Assembly: GCA_902610115.1 (NCBI GenBank)
Contig: CACLUK010000001.1
Coordinates: forward strand, 62,001-126,000
Length of the DNA stretch: 64,000 nucleotides
Origin: an uncultured Pelagibacteraceae bacterium
GTDB lineage: Bacteria > Pseudomonadota > Alphaproteobacteria > Pelagibacterales > Pelagibacteraceae
Direction of reading: 5' to 3'
Shown: piece after piece, positions 9,768 to 20,870 of the stretch
Layout: each line of letters starts with the position of its first letter
Position numbering within the stretch: position 1 is the first letter of the stretch
The notes under the pieces: model-generated
The model's input: the letters and a program-made list of their open reading frames with translations, nothing else
Database searches by the model: none
Told to the model about the DNA's origin: nothing
Program-made: the position numbers and the translations under genes

Positions 9768-10877
9768 ATGAGTAAACAGAGAATATGTATTGTTGGAGAC
9801 GGTCTTTCAGGCTTAATGACAGCAGCAGTTTTAGCTAAAGTGCCAGGTATAGAGGTTGATCTAATAGCAAAAAAAGGCACAAAAAACGTAGATAAAAGGA
9901 CTACTGCTATTTCAGATACAAATTTCAAGTTCATCAATCAAAATATCACTACTTCAGGACAAAAATTGTTCTGGCCTTCAAAAAAAATTGAGCTTTTTTA
10001 CGAAACTTTTAAAGAAAAAATAAATTTTTTAAATCTTATCGAGGCTAAATCAAATCTTATGTATGTTTTTGAAAATGACAAAGTTAAAAGTTTATTATTG
10101 AAAGAAATTTCAAAAAATAAAATTAAGTTAATAAAAAAGGATTTAAAAAACTTAGAAGAGTTAAAAGCTTATGATTTAACTATCCTTTGTATAGGCGGAC
10201 AATCAAAAATCTATGATAAAATAATTAAGACAAGATCTATTAAGAAGAATTATAAAGAAATAGCAATAACAGGCTATGTAAGGCACAATTTCAAAACTCT
10301 AAACACAAGCCAATTCTTTTTAAAAGAGGGGCCAATAGCTATACTCCCTTTTTCAAAAAATTATTTCTCATTTGTTTGGAGCGTAAAAAAATATCTCTTC
10401 GATAACAATTCTAAAAAAATTGCAAATTTAGTTAAAGAAAAAATAATAGAGTTACTAAAGTGTAAACAAGATATAACTATTAGCAATATTCAGTCTTATC
10501 CGATCTCATTAACTTTAAGAAGACAGTATTATAAAAAAAATATATTAATTCTTGGCGAGGGTTTGCACACTATTCACCCTGTAGCTGGTCAAGGTTTTAA
10601 TCTAGTTCTTAGGGATATTAAAAAACTGAAAGAAATTATAAAATATTATGTAGGTTTAGGTATTTCTATTAAAAATAGCTATGCATTAGACGATTTTTAC
10701 AACAGCAGAAAACCTGAAAATATTATCATGAGTTTAGGCGTTGATGCTACTCATAGTTTCTTTAAACAAAATAAATATTTGGATCCATTCAAAGAAATAA
10801 TTATAAAAAATATAAAGAACAATGAGACATTAAAAAAATTTAGTAAAATAATCTCTAATCAAGGATTATCATTATAA
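9768..10877 (+). CDS. UbiH/VisC-type FAD monooxygenase
   Basis: 369 residues. FAD-binding GDGLSG at residues 10-15, the family segment RTTAIS near 45, and the second flavin motif GEGLHTIHPVAGQGFNLVLRD near 265-285, in which Gly-Glu replaces the usual Gly-Asp. This is the ubiquinone-ring hydroxylase group (UbiH/UbiF/UbiI/UbiL), so a role in ubiquinone synthesis is likely; the ring position cannot be assigned. It is shorter and more lysine-rich than E. coli UbiH. It lies between ftsK (divergent) and mnmE, four bases before the latter. Confidence 0.8.
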   Translation: MSKQRICIVGDGLSGLMTAAVLAKVPGIEVDLIAKKGTKNVDKRTTAISDTNFKFINQNITTSGQKLFWPSKKIELFYETFKEKINFLNLIEAKSNLMYVFENDKVKSLLLKEISKNKIKLIKKDLKNLEELKAYDLTILCIGGQSKIYDKIIKTRSIKKNYKEIAITGYVRHNFKTLNTSQFFLKEGPIAILPFSKNYFSFVWSVKKYLFDNNSKKIANLVKEKIIELLKCKQDITISNIQSYPISLTLRRQYYKKNILILGEGLHTIHPVAGQGFNLVLRDIKKLKEIIKYYVGLGISIKNSYALDDFYNSRKPENIIMSLGVDATHSFFKQNKYLDPFKEIIIKNIKNNETLKKFSKIISNQGLSL

Positions 10878-10881
10878 ATCA

Positions 10882-12210
10882 ATGAACATTTATGCCTTAT
10901 CATCGGGTAGAGGACCCTCTGGAATAGCTATCGTTAGAATATCAGGTAGTGAAACACTTAAGATTTGTCAAAATTTGATTAAGTCTAAAGATATTAAATC
11001 AAATGAAATAAATTTTTGTAAGTTTTATGATCCTAAAAATGACAATGTAATAGATCCAGAGGCTCTATTATTGTGGTTTCCCGGGCCAAATAGCTATACT
11101 GGAGATGATCTAGCAGAATTACAAATCCATGGAAGTAACGCAGTAATAAACGCTTTATTAAGAGTACTTTCCGAGCAAAAAAACTGCAGATTAGCTGAAC
11201 CAGGTGAGTTCACTAAAATTGCTTTTCAAAATGATAAAATTGATTTGTTAAAAGCAGAAAGTATTGGAGATCTTGTCCATTCTGAAACAGAATTACAAAG
11301 ACAGCAAGCGGTGAAATTAGTTCAAGGTAATGCATCCAATTATTATAATGATCTTAGGGAAAAAATAATTAAATCTCTTGCTTTTATAGAAGCTAAAATT
11401 GATTTTGCAGAGGAAGATCTTCCAGAAAAAGTATTAAGAGACGCTCACAAATCAATAAAAGAAATTCATTCGGAAATCCATAAAATTATTGAGGATAATA
11501 AAGTTGGAGAAAAAATTAGAGACGGATTTAGAGTTTCAATAACAGGAGAAGTTAATGCAGGTAAATCTTCATTATTAAATTTACTTTCAAAAAAAGAGGT
11601 AGCAATTGTTTCAGACGAAGCTGGCACAACTAGAGATGTTATAGAAACTTATTTAAATTTAGATGGTTATCCAGTAATTCTTGCAGATACTGCAGGTATT
11701 AGAGATGCTAAAAATGAAGTTGAAAAAAAAGGTATTTCTTTAGCGTTAGGAAAATCAAAAGAAGCAGATTTAAATATAATAGTCATTGATAATTCGTCAA
11801 AAAAAATTAACAAAGAAATACAGAGTATGATTAATAAAGATACTATAATTTTTTTAAATAAATCAGATGTTTCAGATAAACAAAATCATAAATTTAATGT
11901 TGATACTGTTTTAGCCTCAGTAAAAAATAATAAAAATATCGACAAATTAATAAATTTGATTAAAGCTAAGTTGAGCAAAAAATTTACATCCAATAATAGT
12001 GCTTTAATTACCAGAGAAAGGCACAGAGTTAAGCTCAATGATTGTTTAAAAGAAATTGATAAGTTTCTTAAAAAGGATCAAAACAAAGACCTCGAATTAG
12101 CAGCAGAAGACCTAAGAATGGCCACACGACATCTTGGTAGCATCGTCGGTAAGGTAGATGTGGAAGAAATACTTGGATCTATATTCAAAGACTTCTGTAT
12201 AGGTAAATAA
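10882..12210 (+). CDS. mnmE: tRNA modification GTPase MnmE
   Basis: 442 residues. N-terminal folate-binding domain (about 1-115), helical domain with an inserted GTPase domain: G1 GEVNAGKSS at 222-230, G3 DTAGIR and G4 NKSD. The C-terminus ends in CIGK, carrying the conserved catalytic cysteine. With MnmG it makes the 5-carboxymethylaminomethyl group on wobble uridine of tRNAs. It begins the conserved mnmE-mnmG-rsmG-parA-parB series, found near the replication origin in many bacteria. Confidence 0.97.
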   Translation: MNIYALSSGRGPSGIAIVRISGSETLKICQNLIKSKDIKSNEINFCKFYDPKNDNVIDPEALLLWFPGPNSYTGDDLAELQIHGSNAVINALLRVLSEQKNCRLAEPGEFTKIAFQNDKIDLLKAESIGDLVHSETELQRQQAVKLVQGNASNYYNDLREKIIKSLAFIEAKIDFAEEDLPEKVLRDAHKSIKEIHSEIHKIIEDNKVGEKIRDGFRVSITGEVNAGKSSLLNLLSKKEVAIVSDEAGTTRDVIETYLNLDGYPVILADTAGIRDAKNEVEKKGISLALGKSKEADLNIIVIDNSSKKINKEIQSMINKDTIIFLNKSDVSDKQNHKFNVDTVLASVKNNKNIDKLINLIKAKLSKKFTSNNSALITRERHRVKLNDCLKEIDKFLKKDQNKDLELAAEDLRMATRHLGSIVGKVDVEEILGSIFKDFCIGK

Positions 12211-12252
12211 AATACTTCTTGTATTATTAATCTAGAGGTTTACATTCACAAA

Positions 12253-14121
12253 ATGACAAAACAAAGCTATGATGTAGTAGTTATAGGTGGAGGACACGCT
12301 GGATGTGAGGCAGCAGCAGCTTCCGCTAGAATGGGCCTAAATACTGCCCTTTTTACACACAAAATCGAGACTATAGGGGAAATGTCGTGTAATCCCGCTA
12401 TAGGAGGACTTGGAAAAGGACATCTTGTTAGAGAAATCGATGCTTTAGATGGTGTGATGGGTGTCGTAGCTGATAAATCAGGTATTCAATTTAGATTATT
12501 AAATAGAAGTCGTGGCCCAGCAGTGCAAGGACCGAGGACTCAATCAGATAGAGCTCTTTACAAAGAGCATATGCAAAAGATTTTATTAAATTATGAAAAT
12601 TTAGAGGTTGTAGCCGATCCAGTAGTAAAATTCTTGTTTGATAACAACAAAGTTATAGGATTCGTTTGTCAGAGCGGCAAAGAAATAAAAACTAAAGAAC
12701 TAATCCTCACTACGGGCACTTTTTTGAATGGTTTAATACATATAGGTGAAACACAGATACCAGCTGGTCGGTATGATGAAAAACCATCTACCGGTTTAAG
12801 TGAGCAACTAGCGAAATTTAAAATGCAAATTGGAAGATTAAAAACCGGAACGCCACCTAGACTAGATGGCGATACAATTAATTATGATGACTTAGAAATG
12901 CAGCCTGCTGATGATGATCATTATTATTTCTCTTTCTTGACGAATAATATCAATAATAAACAGATTAAATGTGGGATGACTTACACAAATAACGACGTTC
13001 ATAAAATTATTAGTGAAAACATTTCAAGAAGCGCTATGTATTCAGGAAACATAAAAGGAGTAGGGCCCAGGTATTGTCCATCTATTGAGGATAAAATTGT
13101 TAAGTTTAAGGAAAAAGAAAAACATCAAATTTTCCTAGAACCAGAGGGATTAAAGGACAATACTATTTACCCAAATGGTATATCAACTTCACTTCCAGAA
13201 GAGATACAGCTTAAAATATTAAGCAAAATCAAAGGTTTAGAGCATGTTAAGATGAAAAGGGCTGGATACGCGATTGAGTATGATTACGTGGATCCAAGGG
13301 AGCTAAAAGCAACCTTAGAAACCAAAAAAATCAATTCTTTATTTCTTGCTGGCCAAATCAATGGAACTACAGGGTATGAAGAAGCTGCAGCTCAAGGTCT
13401 GATAGCAGGCATTAATGCGGCTTTAAAAATTCGAAACCAAGAGGAGTTTATTTTAGATCGATCAACTTCTTATATTGGTGTTATGATTGATGACCTCATT
13501 ACTAAAGGAGTTACAGAACCTTATAGAATGTTTACATCTAGAGCCGAATATAGATTAACTTTAAGAGCTGATAATGCTGATCAAAGATTAACTGATTTTG
13601 GGATCAATCTTAATTTAGTGAAGTCTGAAAGAAAAAAAATATTTAATGAAAAGAAAAAAAATATTCTTGCTCTTAACTCAATTTTAAAAAATAATTATTT
13701 ATCACCTAATCAAGCTAAGAAATATGATATTAAAATTGCTATGGACGGAGTAAAAAGATCTTGTTTAGAGATTATGGGTCAGCGAAAAGTAAATATGGCA
13801 AAAATAAGGCAAGTGTTTCCTGACATTCCTACTTTTCCAAGGCCTATTGAAAATCAGGTTGTAACAGATGCCCATTACATGGGTTATCTGGTCAGACAAG
13901 ATAAAGATATAGAGTCTTTTAAGAAAGACGAGTCTGTTATCATACCTGAGGGTATAGATTATGAAAAACTTAGCGGTCTGTCTAATGAGATTAAGAGCAA
14001 ATTGTTACAAGTTAAGCCTAAAACGCTAGGTCAAGCTATTCGTATTGATGGCGTTACACCAGCAGCTATAATTATTCTTCTCTCGCATATTAAAAAACTT
14101 AGATATAAAGCCACTGCTTGA
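12253..14121 (+). CDS. mnmG: tRNA uridine modification enzyme MnmG (GidA)
   Basis: 622 residues, FAD-dependent partner of MnmE. Dinucleotide-binding [10 protein letters not shown] is at about residues 12-21, followed by [15 protein letters not shown], the family signature. The central [11 protein letters not shown] and the second FAD segment [18 protein letters not shown] are intact, and the C-terminal helical domain for MnmE binding is full length. The stop overlaps the rsmG ATG by one base. Confidence 0.98.
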   Translation: MTKQSYDVVVIGGGHAGCEAAAASARMGLNTALFTHKIETIGEMSCNPAIGGLGKGHLVREIDALDGVMGVVADKSGIQFRLLNRSRGPAVQGPRTQSDRALYKEHMQKILLNYENLEVVADPVVKFLFDNNKVIGFVCQSGKEIKTKELILTTGTFLNGLIHIGETQIPAGRYDEKPSTGLSEQLAKFKMQIGRLKTGTPPRLDGDTINYDDLEMQPADDDHYYFSFLTNNINNKQIKCGMTYTNNDVHKIISENISRSAMYSGNIKGVGPRYCPSIEDKIVKFKEKEKHQIFLEPEGLKDNTIYPNGISTSLPEEIQLKILSKIKGLEHVKMKRAGYAIEYDYVDPRELKATLETKKINSLFLAGQINGTTGYEEAAAQGLIAGINAALKIRNQEEFILDRSTSYIGVMIDDLITKGVTEPYRMFTSRAEYRLTLRADNADQRLTDFGINLNLVKSERKKIFNEKKKNILALNSILKNNYLSPNQAKKYDIKIAMDGVKRSCLEIMGQRKVNMAKIRQVFPDIPTFPRPIENQVVTDAHYMGYLVRQDKDIESFKKDESVIIPEGIDYEKLSGLSNEIKSKLLQVKPKTLGQAIRIDGVTPAAIIILLSHIKKLRYKATA

Positions 14122-14735
14122 TGCAGCAGCTTGAAGTCATAAATATTCTCAAAAAGAGTCTTAATTTTAGTGATCGCTCAATTCAAAAGCTTAAAAAGTT
14201 CACAAATCTGGTTTTAAAAGAAAATCAAAATTATAATTTAATTGCTAAAAGCACAGAAAATCAAATTTGGCAAAGACATATACTTGATTCAGCTCAATTG
14301 GTTAAGTTTATTGATTTTAACGTCAATTCAGCGGCTGATCTTGGCACTGGCGCAGGATTTCCGGGCCTAGTAGTAGAAATATTCAATAAAAATAAGGCTT
14401 TTCACGTGAAATTATATGAAAAATCAGCAGTAAAAAGAAGGTTCTTAAAGGCTGTAATCAAGGAATTGAGTTTAAATGCAGAGGTTTTAGGAGATGTAAG
14501 AGATGAAGTTATAGATTCTGAAATTATAATGTGCAGGGCTTTCAAAAAATTAGACTCAATAATACAAGTTTCACGTGAAATCGCTAAAAAATCCCATAAA
14601 TTAATGATTCTAAAAGGTCAAAATGCACAGAAAGAAATAAAAAATTCTTTTAAAACAAAAAAATACCCTTATAAATTAGAAAGCAGCATGACAAATAAAG
14701 ATTCAAAAATAATTTTGATGGAGATTAACAAGTAA
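14121..14735 (+). CDS. rsmG: 16S rRNA (guanine527-N7)-methyltransferase
   Basis: 204 residues, a Rossmann SAM-dependent methyltransferase. RQHILDS-like WQRHILDSAQL precedes the SAM loop ADLGTGAGFPGL (about residues 71-82), and the CRAFKKL segment further on matches the family. It methylates G527 of 16S rRNA. An in-frame TTG lies one codon before the chosen ATG. Two parS-like palindromes lie inside the coding region, so this DNA likely doubles as a centromere. Confidence 0.95.
   Translation: MQQLEVINILKKSLNFSDRSIQKLKKFTNLVLKENQNYNLIAKSTENQIWQRHILDSAQLVKFIDFNVNSAADLGTGAGFPGLVVEIFNKNKAFHVKLYEKSAVKRRFLKAVIKELSLNAEVLGDVRDEVIDSEIIMCRAFKKLDSIIQVSREIAKKSHKLMILKGQNAQKEIKNSFKTKKYPYKLESSMTNKDSKIILMEINK
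14399..14412. other. parS: parS-like ParB binding site 1
   Basis: TTTTCACGTGAAAT, matching 12 of 14 bases of the widely conserved chromosomal parS core GTTTCACGTGAAAC, and containing the perfect 12-base palindrome TTTCACGTGAAA (14400-14411). It lies inside rsmG, about 1.1 kb before parB. parS sites within or beside the gid-par cluster are typical of chromosomal ParABS systems. Confidence 0.75.
14568..14581. other. parS: parS-like ParB binding site 2
   Basis: GTTTCACGTGAAAT, matching 13 of 14 bases of the consensus parS core, with the same perfect 12-base palindrome (14569-14580). It lies 169 bases after site 1 and also inside rsmG. Two such sites this close together, beside parA and parB, are very unlikely by chance. 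Confidence 0.85.
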
Positions 14736-15533
14736 ATGTCATCACCTATAACTCTAGCGATCATAAATCAGAAAGGCGGCGTGGGAAAAACCACTACCGT
14801 TATAAACTTAGCTGCTTCACTGTCCATTATGGGTCAAAACAATTTAGTTATTGATTTGGATCCGCAAGGTAATGCAACAACTGGGCTAGGTAAAAACAAT
14901 AATGATGAAGATAAAAATGTTTACAATCTTTTAATTAAAAAAACAAATATTGAAAATATAATTCAGAAAACTGATATTAAAAATCTAGATTTAATAGGTT
15001 CTCATGTAAATTTATCTGGTCTTGAAGTAGAAACTGCAAATGACTCTAACAGAGCATTTGTACTGAAAGAAATTTTGAATTCAAAAAAAGAAGGTTTATT
15101 AAACAAATACGATAATATTTTTATTGACTGTCCACCTTCTCTAAGCTTGCTTACTATAATGGCATTAGTTGCATCAGATGAATTGTTGGTACCACTTCAA
15201 ACAGAATTTTTTGCATTAGAAGGTATTACTCAACTAGTAAAAACAATAGATCGCATAAAAGAAAATTTAAATCCAAGTTTAAAGATTAGAGGTATTTTAC
15301 TAACAATGTTTGACAAAAGAAATAAACTTTCTTCTGAGGTTGACAGAGAGGCTAGAAACTATTTCAAAGAAAAAGTATATCAGACTGTCATTCAAAGAAA
15401 CGTACGTTTATCTGAAGCGCCTTCACATGGATTACCTTGCGTGGTGTATGACAAAAATTGCGTCGGAAGTAAATCTTATTTTAAGTTAGCTGAAGAATTT
15501 TTAAAAAAAAATCAAATTGAAAGCGCTGCATGA
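14736..15533 (+). CDS. parA: Chromosome partitioning ATPase ParA
   Basis: 265 residues, a Walker-type partition ATPase. The deviant Walker A KGGVGKTT is at residues 13-20, Walker A' VIDLDPQGNATTGLG follows, and Walker B FIDCPPSLSLLT is near 130. It lacks the extra N-terminal DNA-binding domain of plasmid ParAs, so it is the chromosomal (Soj-like) type. It works with ParB bound at parS to segregate the origin region. Overlaps parB by four bases. Confidence 0.97.
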   Translation: MSSPITLAIINQKGGVGKTTTVINLAASLSIMGQNNLVIDLDPQGNATTGLGKNNNDEDKNVYNLLIKKTNIENIIQKTDIKNLDLIGSHVNLSGLEVETANDSNRAFVLKEILNSKKEGLLNKYDNIFIDCPPSLSLLTIMALVASDELLVPLQTEFFALEGITQLVKTIDRIKENLNPSLKIRGILLTMFDKRNKLSSEVDREARNYFKEKVYQTVIQRNVRLSEAPSHGLPCVVYDKNCVGSKSYFKLAEEFLKKNQIESAA

Positions 15534-16381
15534 GCATAGGAAAAAAGAAAGGTTTAGGTAGGGGATTATCAGCTTTATTTGGAGACTCTACACCTAAAGA
15601 GAAATTACAAGTTTCAAATAACAACATGGTTGCAATTGCAGATTTATCTAGGAATCCTTATCAGCCAAGACAGAATTTTAAAGAGGAAAAACTTGAAGAA
15701 TTAGCTAATTCTATAAGGAAAAATGGAATAATTCAACCAATAGCTGTAAGACCAAACAAGAAACAAAACGGCAAGTTTGAAATTGTGGCTGGGGAAAGAC
15801 GTTGGTTAGCAGCACAACGAGCGGGTTTACATGAGATTCCTGTTTCGATCTTAGAGTTAAGCGACGTTGAATCGCTCGAGGTAGCTATTGTTGAGAATAT
15901 TCAACGTGATGATTTAAATCCTATTGAAGAGGCAAAAGGGTATAAAAGGTTAAACGAGGAATTTGACTATGATCATGAAAGTATTTCCAAACTTATGTCT
16001 AAAAGCAGAAGTCATGTAAGTAACACTCTTAGATTGTTAACTTTACCTACAGACGTAATTGCTATGTTAGAGGAGGGCACATTATCATCTGGTCAAGCAA
16101 GACCCCTTATAGGAATTTCTAATGCCTCATCTATAGCAGAAGAAATAGTTTCAAAAAACTATAGTGCTAGAAAGGTAGAATATCTAACTAGAAATAAAAA
16201 AAATCAAAACAAGAATAAAGTGGTTGATACTAATATAATAAAAGCACAAGAGAGGATAGAGCGTAATCTAGGATTAAAAGTTCATATAAATAACAAAAAG
16301 AACAATTCAGGTAAGGTCACTATAGAATACAAAGATTTAGAACAATTTGAATTAATTTCTGATCTTTTAACTAAGAATTAG
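15530..16381 (+). CDS. parB: Chromosome partitioning protein ParB
   Basis: 283 residues. The N-terminal KGLGRGLSALFGD is the ParA-interacting segment, followed by the CTP-binding domain with NPYQPR and GERRWLAAQRAG. The helix-turn-helix is around SISKLMSKSRSHVSNTLRLL, and a short C-terminal dimerisation domain ends the protein. It would load on the two parS-like palindromes in rsmG. Its last eleven bases overlap the convergent holA gene. Confidence 0.97.
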   Translation: MSIGKKKGLGRGLSALFGDSTPKEKLQVSNNNMVAIADLSRNPYQPRQNFKEEKLEELANSIRKNGIIQPIAVRPNKKQNGKFEIVAGERRWLAAQRAGLHEIPVSILELSDVESLEVAIVENIQRDDLNPIEEAKGYKRLNEEFDYDHESISKLMSKSRSHVSNTLRLLTLPTDVIAMLEEGTLSSGQARPLIGISNASSIAEEIVSKNYSARKVEYLTRNKKNQNKNKVVDTNIIKAQERIERNLGLKVHINNKKNNSGKVTIEYKDLEQFELISDLLTKN

Positions 16382-17354
16382 CAGTATCACAAATTTCAAT
16401 AATTAATTTTTTTAATAAAATCTTGTGATTAACGTTTGAATCTGTTTTTATTTTTTTTTCTAGACTATACGATTTAGCTAATATACTTTTAATTTTAACT
16501 CTATTCCATTTTTTAGCCTGAGCAATTAAATTAGGTTTATCTTTCCAAAATATTGGGGGTCGATACTCATCAATTCTTTTTTCAAGATTTTCACCATTAT
16601 CATGGTTATTCAATTCACTAAGAGTGTTAAGTCTTTGATTTAATACATTTAAATAAAAGATATTTTTTTCAGTCTCTATTATCGTCTCCGTTAATAACTT
16701 ATTAGTATTATTTTTATTTCCAATCAAAGACGCATCCCTTAAATTATTGAAATTATCATTAACTTTCTCGTTAAGTAAAGTCAGCAATTCTTTTGTTGTT
16801 ATTCTTTTATCTTGAAAATAAGTTATTATTTTTTCAATTTCATTATTTAATTTTATTCGATCAAGATTGCTGTTCTCTACTATGATATTAATATTAAAAT
16901 TTGTTAAATTTTTAAATCCTTTGAGTTTATTCATCAAAATTTTTTTAATAGTCAATTCATTATCTGTGTAACATGGAATTGAAGCATAACTCTTTGTTTT
17001 CTCAAATAAATTTCTAAGTTTTGATTTTTTCTCTAGTGCATCTGCGAATAAGAAAACTTTTTGATTATCTAAATTTTTTATTTGTTTTAAAACTTCTATG
17101 AATTTGTCATTACACATATTAATTATAAAATATTTTCTACTTACAAACAGTGAAATGTTATTTATTTCATTAAAAAAGACGTTAGTATTTCCTAATATCT
17201 CGTGCTGATTAAAACTTATTATTTCAATATTTTTTTCTTTTTTTATTTTATCTCTAAATTCACTTTGTAAGCCGATATTTTCTCCATAAAACAAAATTAT
17301 ATTTTCATTAATTTTGTTAATATCATCTTCAATAAGGTAACTTTTATATTGCAT
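16371..17354 (-). CDS. holA: DNA polymerase III subunit delta
   Basis: 327 residues. Similarity is low, as usual for HolA, but the N-terminal IILFYGENIGLQSEFRDKI (a degenerate P-loop region of the clamp-loader wrench), the middle helical part and the C-terminal collar helices fit delta. The place directly after leuS and lptE is the classic holA position. It opens the beta clamp in the clamp loader. Rich in Lys, Asn and Ile, like its neighbours. Overlaps lptE by eleven bases. Confidence 0.85.
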   Translation of the reverse strand: MQYKSYLIEDDINKINENIILFYGENIGLQSEFRDKIKKEKNIEIISFNQHEILGNTNVFFNEINNISLFVSRKYFIINMCNDKFIEVLKQIKNLDNQKVFLFADALEKKSKLRNLFEKTKSYASIPCYTDNELTIKKILMNKLKGFKNLTNFNINIIVENSNLDRIKLNNEIEKIITYFQDKRITTKELLTLLNEKVNDNFNNLRDASLIGNKNNTNKLLTETIIETEKNIFYLNVLNQRLNTLSELNNHDNGENLEKRIDEYRPPIFWKDKPNLIAQAKKWNRVKIKSILAKSYSLEKKIKTDSNVNHKILLKKLIIEICDTANS

Positions 17355-17820
17355 TTAATTTCAGCCTTAATTGATCTAAAATTTGATCTGTTATATTATC
17401 AACAAGTAATTCAACAATTTTTTTTTCATTATTTAATGTATTAGAATGCTGGTTTGCAACGTTATAACTCCCAGATTTAACTATTTCGAATCGATCTTTC
17501 TTTAAACTATTTATTTCACTATAAGTAACTTTTACTTTAATATTGATTTGGTATTTTGTAATTTCATTTTTATTGTTTTTTTCCTTAACTTTTTTCGCTT
17601 TAGTCGTTTCAAGATTTATTTTTATTAGTCTTTTATCATTTTTAGAAGAATTAAATAAAAGCTTATTTTTTATTTTGTAATTTATTCTTTTATTACCATT
17701 GGTTTCTATGCTAGCAATATCAAAATTATTTATCTCAGAGTAATTTACAACTTTGTATCCGCAACCAAAAAGAAATAAAGTTAAAAATATATTTTGAAAA
17801 GTTTTTTTAAGCATTTTCAT
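17344..17820 (-). CDS. lptE: LptE-like LPS-assembly lipoprotein
   Basis: 158 residues. A short signal sequence ends in the lipobox LFGC with the lipidated cysteine at residue 20, followed by GYKVV, matching the 'CG(Y/F)' start of mature LptE. The rest is a small mixed alpha/beta domain with strong basic character. LptE plugs the LptD barrel in LPS export. The assignment rests on the lipobox, size and the leuS-lptE-holA gene order. A second ATG is two codons in. Confidence 0.8.
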   Translation of the reverse strand: MKMLKKTFQNIFLTLFLFGCGYKVVNYSEINNFDIASIETNGNKRINYKIKNKLLFNSSKNDKRLIKINLETTKAKKVKEKNNKNEITKYQINIKVKVTYSEINSLKKDRFEIVKSGSYNVANQHSNTLNNEKKIVELLVDNITDQILDQLRLKLNAI

Positions 17821-17824
17821 TTTA

Positions 17825-20338
17825 TTAAATTATGTAGTTTATAATTTTGTTTTTGACAAAAATAGTTTTTTTTATCTTCTTATTCTCAATGTATTTTCTT
17901 GCGTTAGAATTTTTCAAAATATTTTGATAAATTTCATTTTGATTAAGATCTTTTTTTATCGATAAAATATCTCTAGTTTTTCCATTAATTTGTACTGCAA
18001 TTTTAATATCTAATACTAGTTTTTTTTCATCAATTTTTGGCCAGTCTTTAATGTTTTTACATTTCATCAATTCCAAACATTCATGAGCTAAATGTGGAGT
18101 AAATGGTATCATAAGTTTCATTATATAAATTAAATTTTTCTTTAAAACCACATTACTGATATCAGCTTCCAAATACGCTTTTATAAAATTATAAATCTCA
18201 TAAAATTGGGCAATTGAAACGTTGAATCTAAAATTTTTTATAGAGTTATCAATTTTAAAAATATAATTGTTTATTTGATCTTCAAACTTTTTTTCAATAA
18301 TTAGATCAATTTTTTTTTGACTTCTATTGTTTATCGTAACATTTAAATTCCAAATCTTCTGTAAAAACTTATTTGCCGCTGCCACACCAGTATCTGACCA
18401 CTGAATGTCTTTTTCTGGAGGACTATCAGATAAAATAAACCATCTTACAGAGTCAGCTCCGTATTGATTAATCATTGTTTCAGGATCAATCGTATTTTTT
18501 TTTGATTTTGACATGGACTCTGGCGGGCCAACCTTCACTTTTGTTCTATCACTCTTTTTAATTGTAGTATTAGAATCAATTTTTTCAATTTCATCCGGAT
18601 ATAACCAGTTGCCATTCTGATCTTTATAAGACTCGTGACAAACCATTCCTTGAGTAAATAAATTTTTGAAAGGCTCGTTTATATTAAAATTTTTTTTAAA
18701 TTTACTGATACCTTTAGTAAAAAAGCGTGAGTATAATAGATGTAAAATAGCATGTTCTATACCTCCAATATACTGATCTACGGGCATCCAATAATTAATT
18801 TCCTTTTCATCAAAGGGTGAACTCACGTGATTAGGTGAGCAAAATCTTAAAAAATACCACGACGAATCTACAAAAGTATCGAGCGTATCGGTTTCACGAA
18901 TAGCTTCTTGACCACTTTCTTTATGCACTGTTTTCTTCCAACTTGGGTGGGTTTCCAGAGGATTTCCAGTTGCTTTAAGATCGATATCATCAGGTAATTC
19001 AACTGGTAAATCTTTTTTGTCTACAGGTACTACGCTTCCATCTTTTAAATAAATCATTGGTATAGGGCAACCCCAATATCTTTGTCTAGAAATACCCCAG
19101 TCTTTTAATCTAAACTGGACTTTACTTTCTCCAATTGATTTTTCTTCGATTACTTTAATTATTTTTTCTTTTGCTTTAATCACATCAAGACCATTAAGAA
19201 AATCAGAATTGATAATTTTACCGCCTCCAACATATGCCTCTTTTAAATTGGAATTTTCATTTCCATTTGAAACGACTTTTAAAATTTCTAACTTATATTT
19301 TTTAGCAAAATCGAAATCTCTTTGATCGTGTGCAGGGCAACCAAATATTGCACCAGTTCCGTAATCCATTAAAACAAAATTTGCGAAGTACACTGGTATT
19401 TTTTTGTTTTTAATAAAGGGATGCTCAACAAATATTCCAGTTTTATAGCCGAGCTTATCCGCATTAGCTAATGCCTCTTCTGTAGTCCCAGTTTTATTAC
19501 ACTCACTCTTAAATTTTAGAAAATCTTTATCATTTTCAAATTTTGAGCTTAATTGGTGATCTACTGATAGTGCAATAAAGCTAGCACCGAATATTGTGTC
19601 TGGTCTAGTAGTAAAAACAATAATCTTTTTTTTTAAATCATTGGTTAATCTAAAGTGTATTTCACAACCTTGAGATTTACCTATCCAATTTTTCTGCATT
19701 GTTTTTACTTTAACTGGCCAGCCGCTTAATTTTTCTAAGTCGTTAAGCAGATCATTGGAAAATTTAGTTATATTAAAAAACCATTGAGATAATTTTTTTC
19801 TTTCAACTATAGCATTAGACCTCCATCCTCTACCGTTAATTACTTGCTCGTTAGCTAGCACAGTATTTTCGACAGGATCCCAATTAACGTAAGTTTCTTT
19901 GCGTGAAACTAGTCCATTATTATAGAAGTCTATAAATAACTCTTGTTGGTGTTTATAATATTCTTTATCACAGGTAGAAATCTCTAAACTCCAATCGATT
20001 GATAATCCTAACTGTTTAAGCTGGTTTTTCATTGTATTAATATTTTTTCTTGTCCATTCTTTTGGATGTTGGTTATTTGATTTGGATGCATTTTCTGCTG
20101 GCAAACCAAATGCATCCCAACCCATTGGGTGTAGCACACTAAAGCCGTTTAAATATTTGTACCTAGCAATTACATCTCCAATAGTATAATTTCTCACATG
20201 ACCCATGTGAATTTTTCCAGATGGATATGGAAACATCTCTAAACAATAAAATTTTTTAGCACCTTTAATATAAAGGTTTTCTTTTGAAAAGGTATTTTGC
20301 CATTTCTTTTCGATTTCTCGGAAACTAAATCTTTCCAT
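17825..20338 (-). CDS. leuS: Leucyl-tRNA synthetase
   Basis: 837 residues, a class I synthetase. The HIGH-type motif is HMGH at residues 44-47, the large editing domain (CP1) follows, with the TRPDT motif in it, and the KMSKS-type motif SMSKSKKN is near residue 600. The C-terminal anticodon-binding helices and small tail are present. Length is close to the usual 860. It is followed by lptE after four bases and preceded by the DUF3576 lipoprotein. Confidence 0.98.
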   Translation of the reverse strand: MERFSFREIEKKWQNTFSKENLYIKGAKKFYCLEMFPYPSGKIHMGHVRNYTIGDVIARYKYLNGFSVLHPMGWDAFGLPAENASKSNNQHPKEWTRKNINTMKNQLKQLGLSIDWSLEISTCDKEYYKHQQELFIDFYNNGLVSRKETYVNWDPVENTVLANEQVINGRGWRSNAIVERKKLSQWFFNITKFSNDLLNDLEKLSGWPVKVKTMQKNWIGKSQGCEIHFRLTNDLKKKIIVFTTRPDTIFGASFIALSVDHQLSSKFENDKDFLKFKSECNKTGTTEEALANADKLGYKTGIFVEHPFIKNKKIPVYFANFVLMDYGTGAIFGCPAHDQRDFDFAKKYKLEILKVVSNGNENSNLKEAYVGGGKIINSDFLNGLDVIKAKEKIIKVIEEKSIGESKVQFRLKDWGISRQRYWGCPIPMIYLKDGSVVPVDKKDLPVELPDDIDLKATGNPLETHPSWKKTVHKESGQEAIRETDTLDTFVDSSWYFLRFCSPNHVSSPFDEKEINYWMPVDQYIGGIEHAILHLLYSRFFTKGISKFKKNFNINEPFKNLFTQGMVCHESYKDQNGNWLYPDEIEKIDSNTTIKKSDRTKVKVGPPESMSKSKKNTIDPETMINQYGADSVRWFILSDSPPEKDIQWSDTGVAAANKFLQKIWNLNVTINNRSQKKIDLIIEKKFEDQINNYIFKIDNSIKNFRFNVSIAQFYEIYNFIKAYLEADISNVVLKKNLIYIMKLMIPFTPHLAHECLELMKCKNIKDWPKIDEKKLVLDIKIAVQINGKTRDILSIKKDLNQNEIYQNILKNSNARKYIENKKIKKTIFVKNKIINYII

Positions 20339-20342
20339 TAGA

Positions 20343-20870
20343 TTATTTTTTTTGTTTGTCGGTTTTTTCGAGTAAAGATGCTTTTCTCAAAATTGTAGAA
20401 CGTAATTCATCTTTTATTGTGCTAGTATTTATTATATTTGTTTTGCAATTCATATTTTTATCGCAAGATTTTTTGTGAAGAATAATTTTTAAGCTATCAC
20501 TCCTAATTTCATTAGAAAGAAATCTCAAAGTTATTTTGATCGACTCATCAGCGTTGCTTTCTGAATACCAGTCTGTAATAATCACACCTCCAGAATAATC
20601 TACAGTTGATAAAGGTAAAAAATCTAATGTTTCTAAAGATGCTCTCCACATAGGATTTGAAGTACTAAACTCATAATTAGTACCACCTGCTCTCCCAAGA
20701 ATAGAACCTATCGAAGCTCCTCGTCCTTCCTCTATATTTTTTTTTCTTTTTTCTTCCGCGCCAATTGGTCTATTAGGATCCATTTTAGTACTATTTTTGT
20801 TACAGCCAACTATCAAAGCCAAACAAAAGAAGATTAAAATTTTTGAAAATTTAAAATTGAATCTAAACAT
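20343..20870 (-). CDS. DUF3576 family lipoprotein
   Basis: 175 residues. A signal sequence ends in the lipobox LIVGC (Cys at residue 23). The mature part starts with a basic, poorly ordered stretch and then a conserved domain with [31 protein letters not shown], typical of DUF3576. This family is mainly alphaproteobacterial and usually sits before leuS. Function is unknown; an envelope role is likely from the lipobox and its neighbour lptE. Confidence 0.85.
   Translation of the reverse strand: MFRFNFKFSKILIFFCLALIVGCNKNSTKMDPNRPIGAEEKRKKNIEEGRGASIGSILGRAGGTNYEFSTSNPMWRASLETLDFLPLSTVDYSGGVIITDWYSESNADESIKITLRFLSNEIRSDSLKIILHKKSCDKNMNCKTNIINTSTIKDELRSTILRKASLLEKTDKQKK

Noticed and set aside
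18829-18842. CTCACGTGATT inside leuS as a further parS site
   Set aside because: Only the CACGTG core matches; the flanking TTT and AAA of parS are absent.
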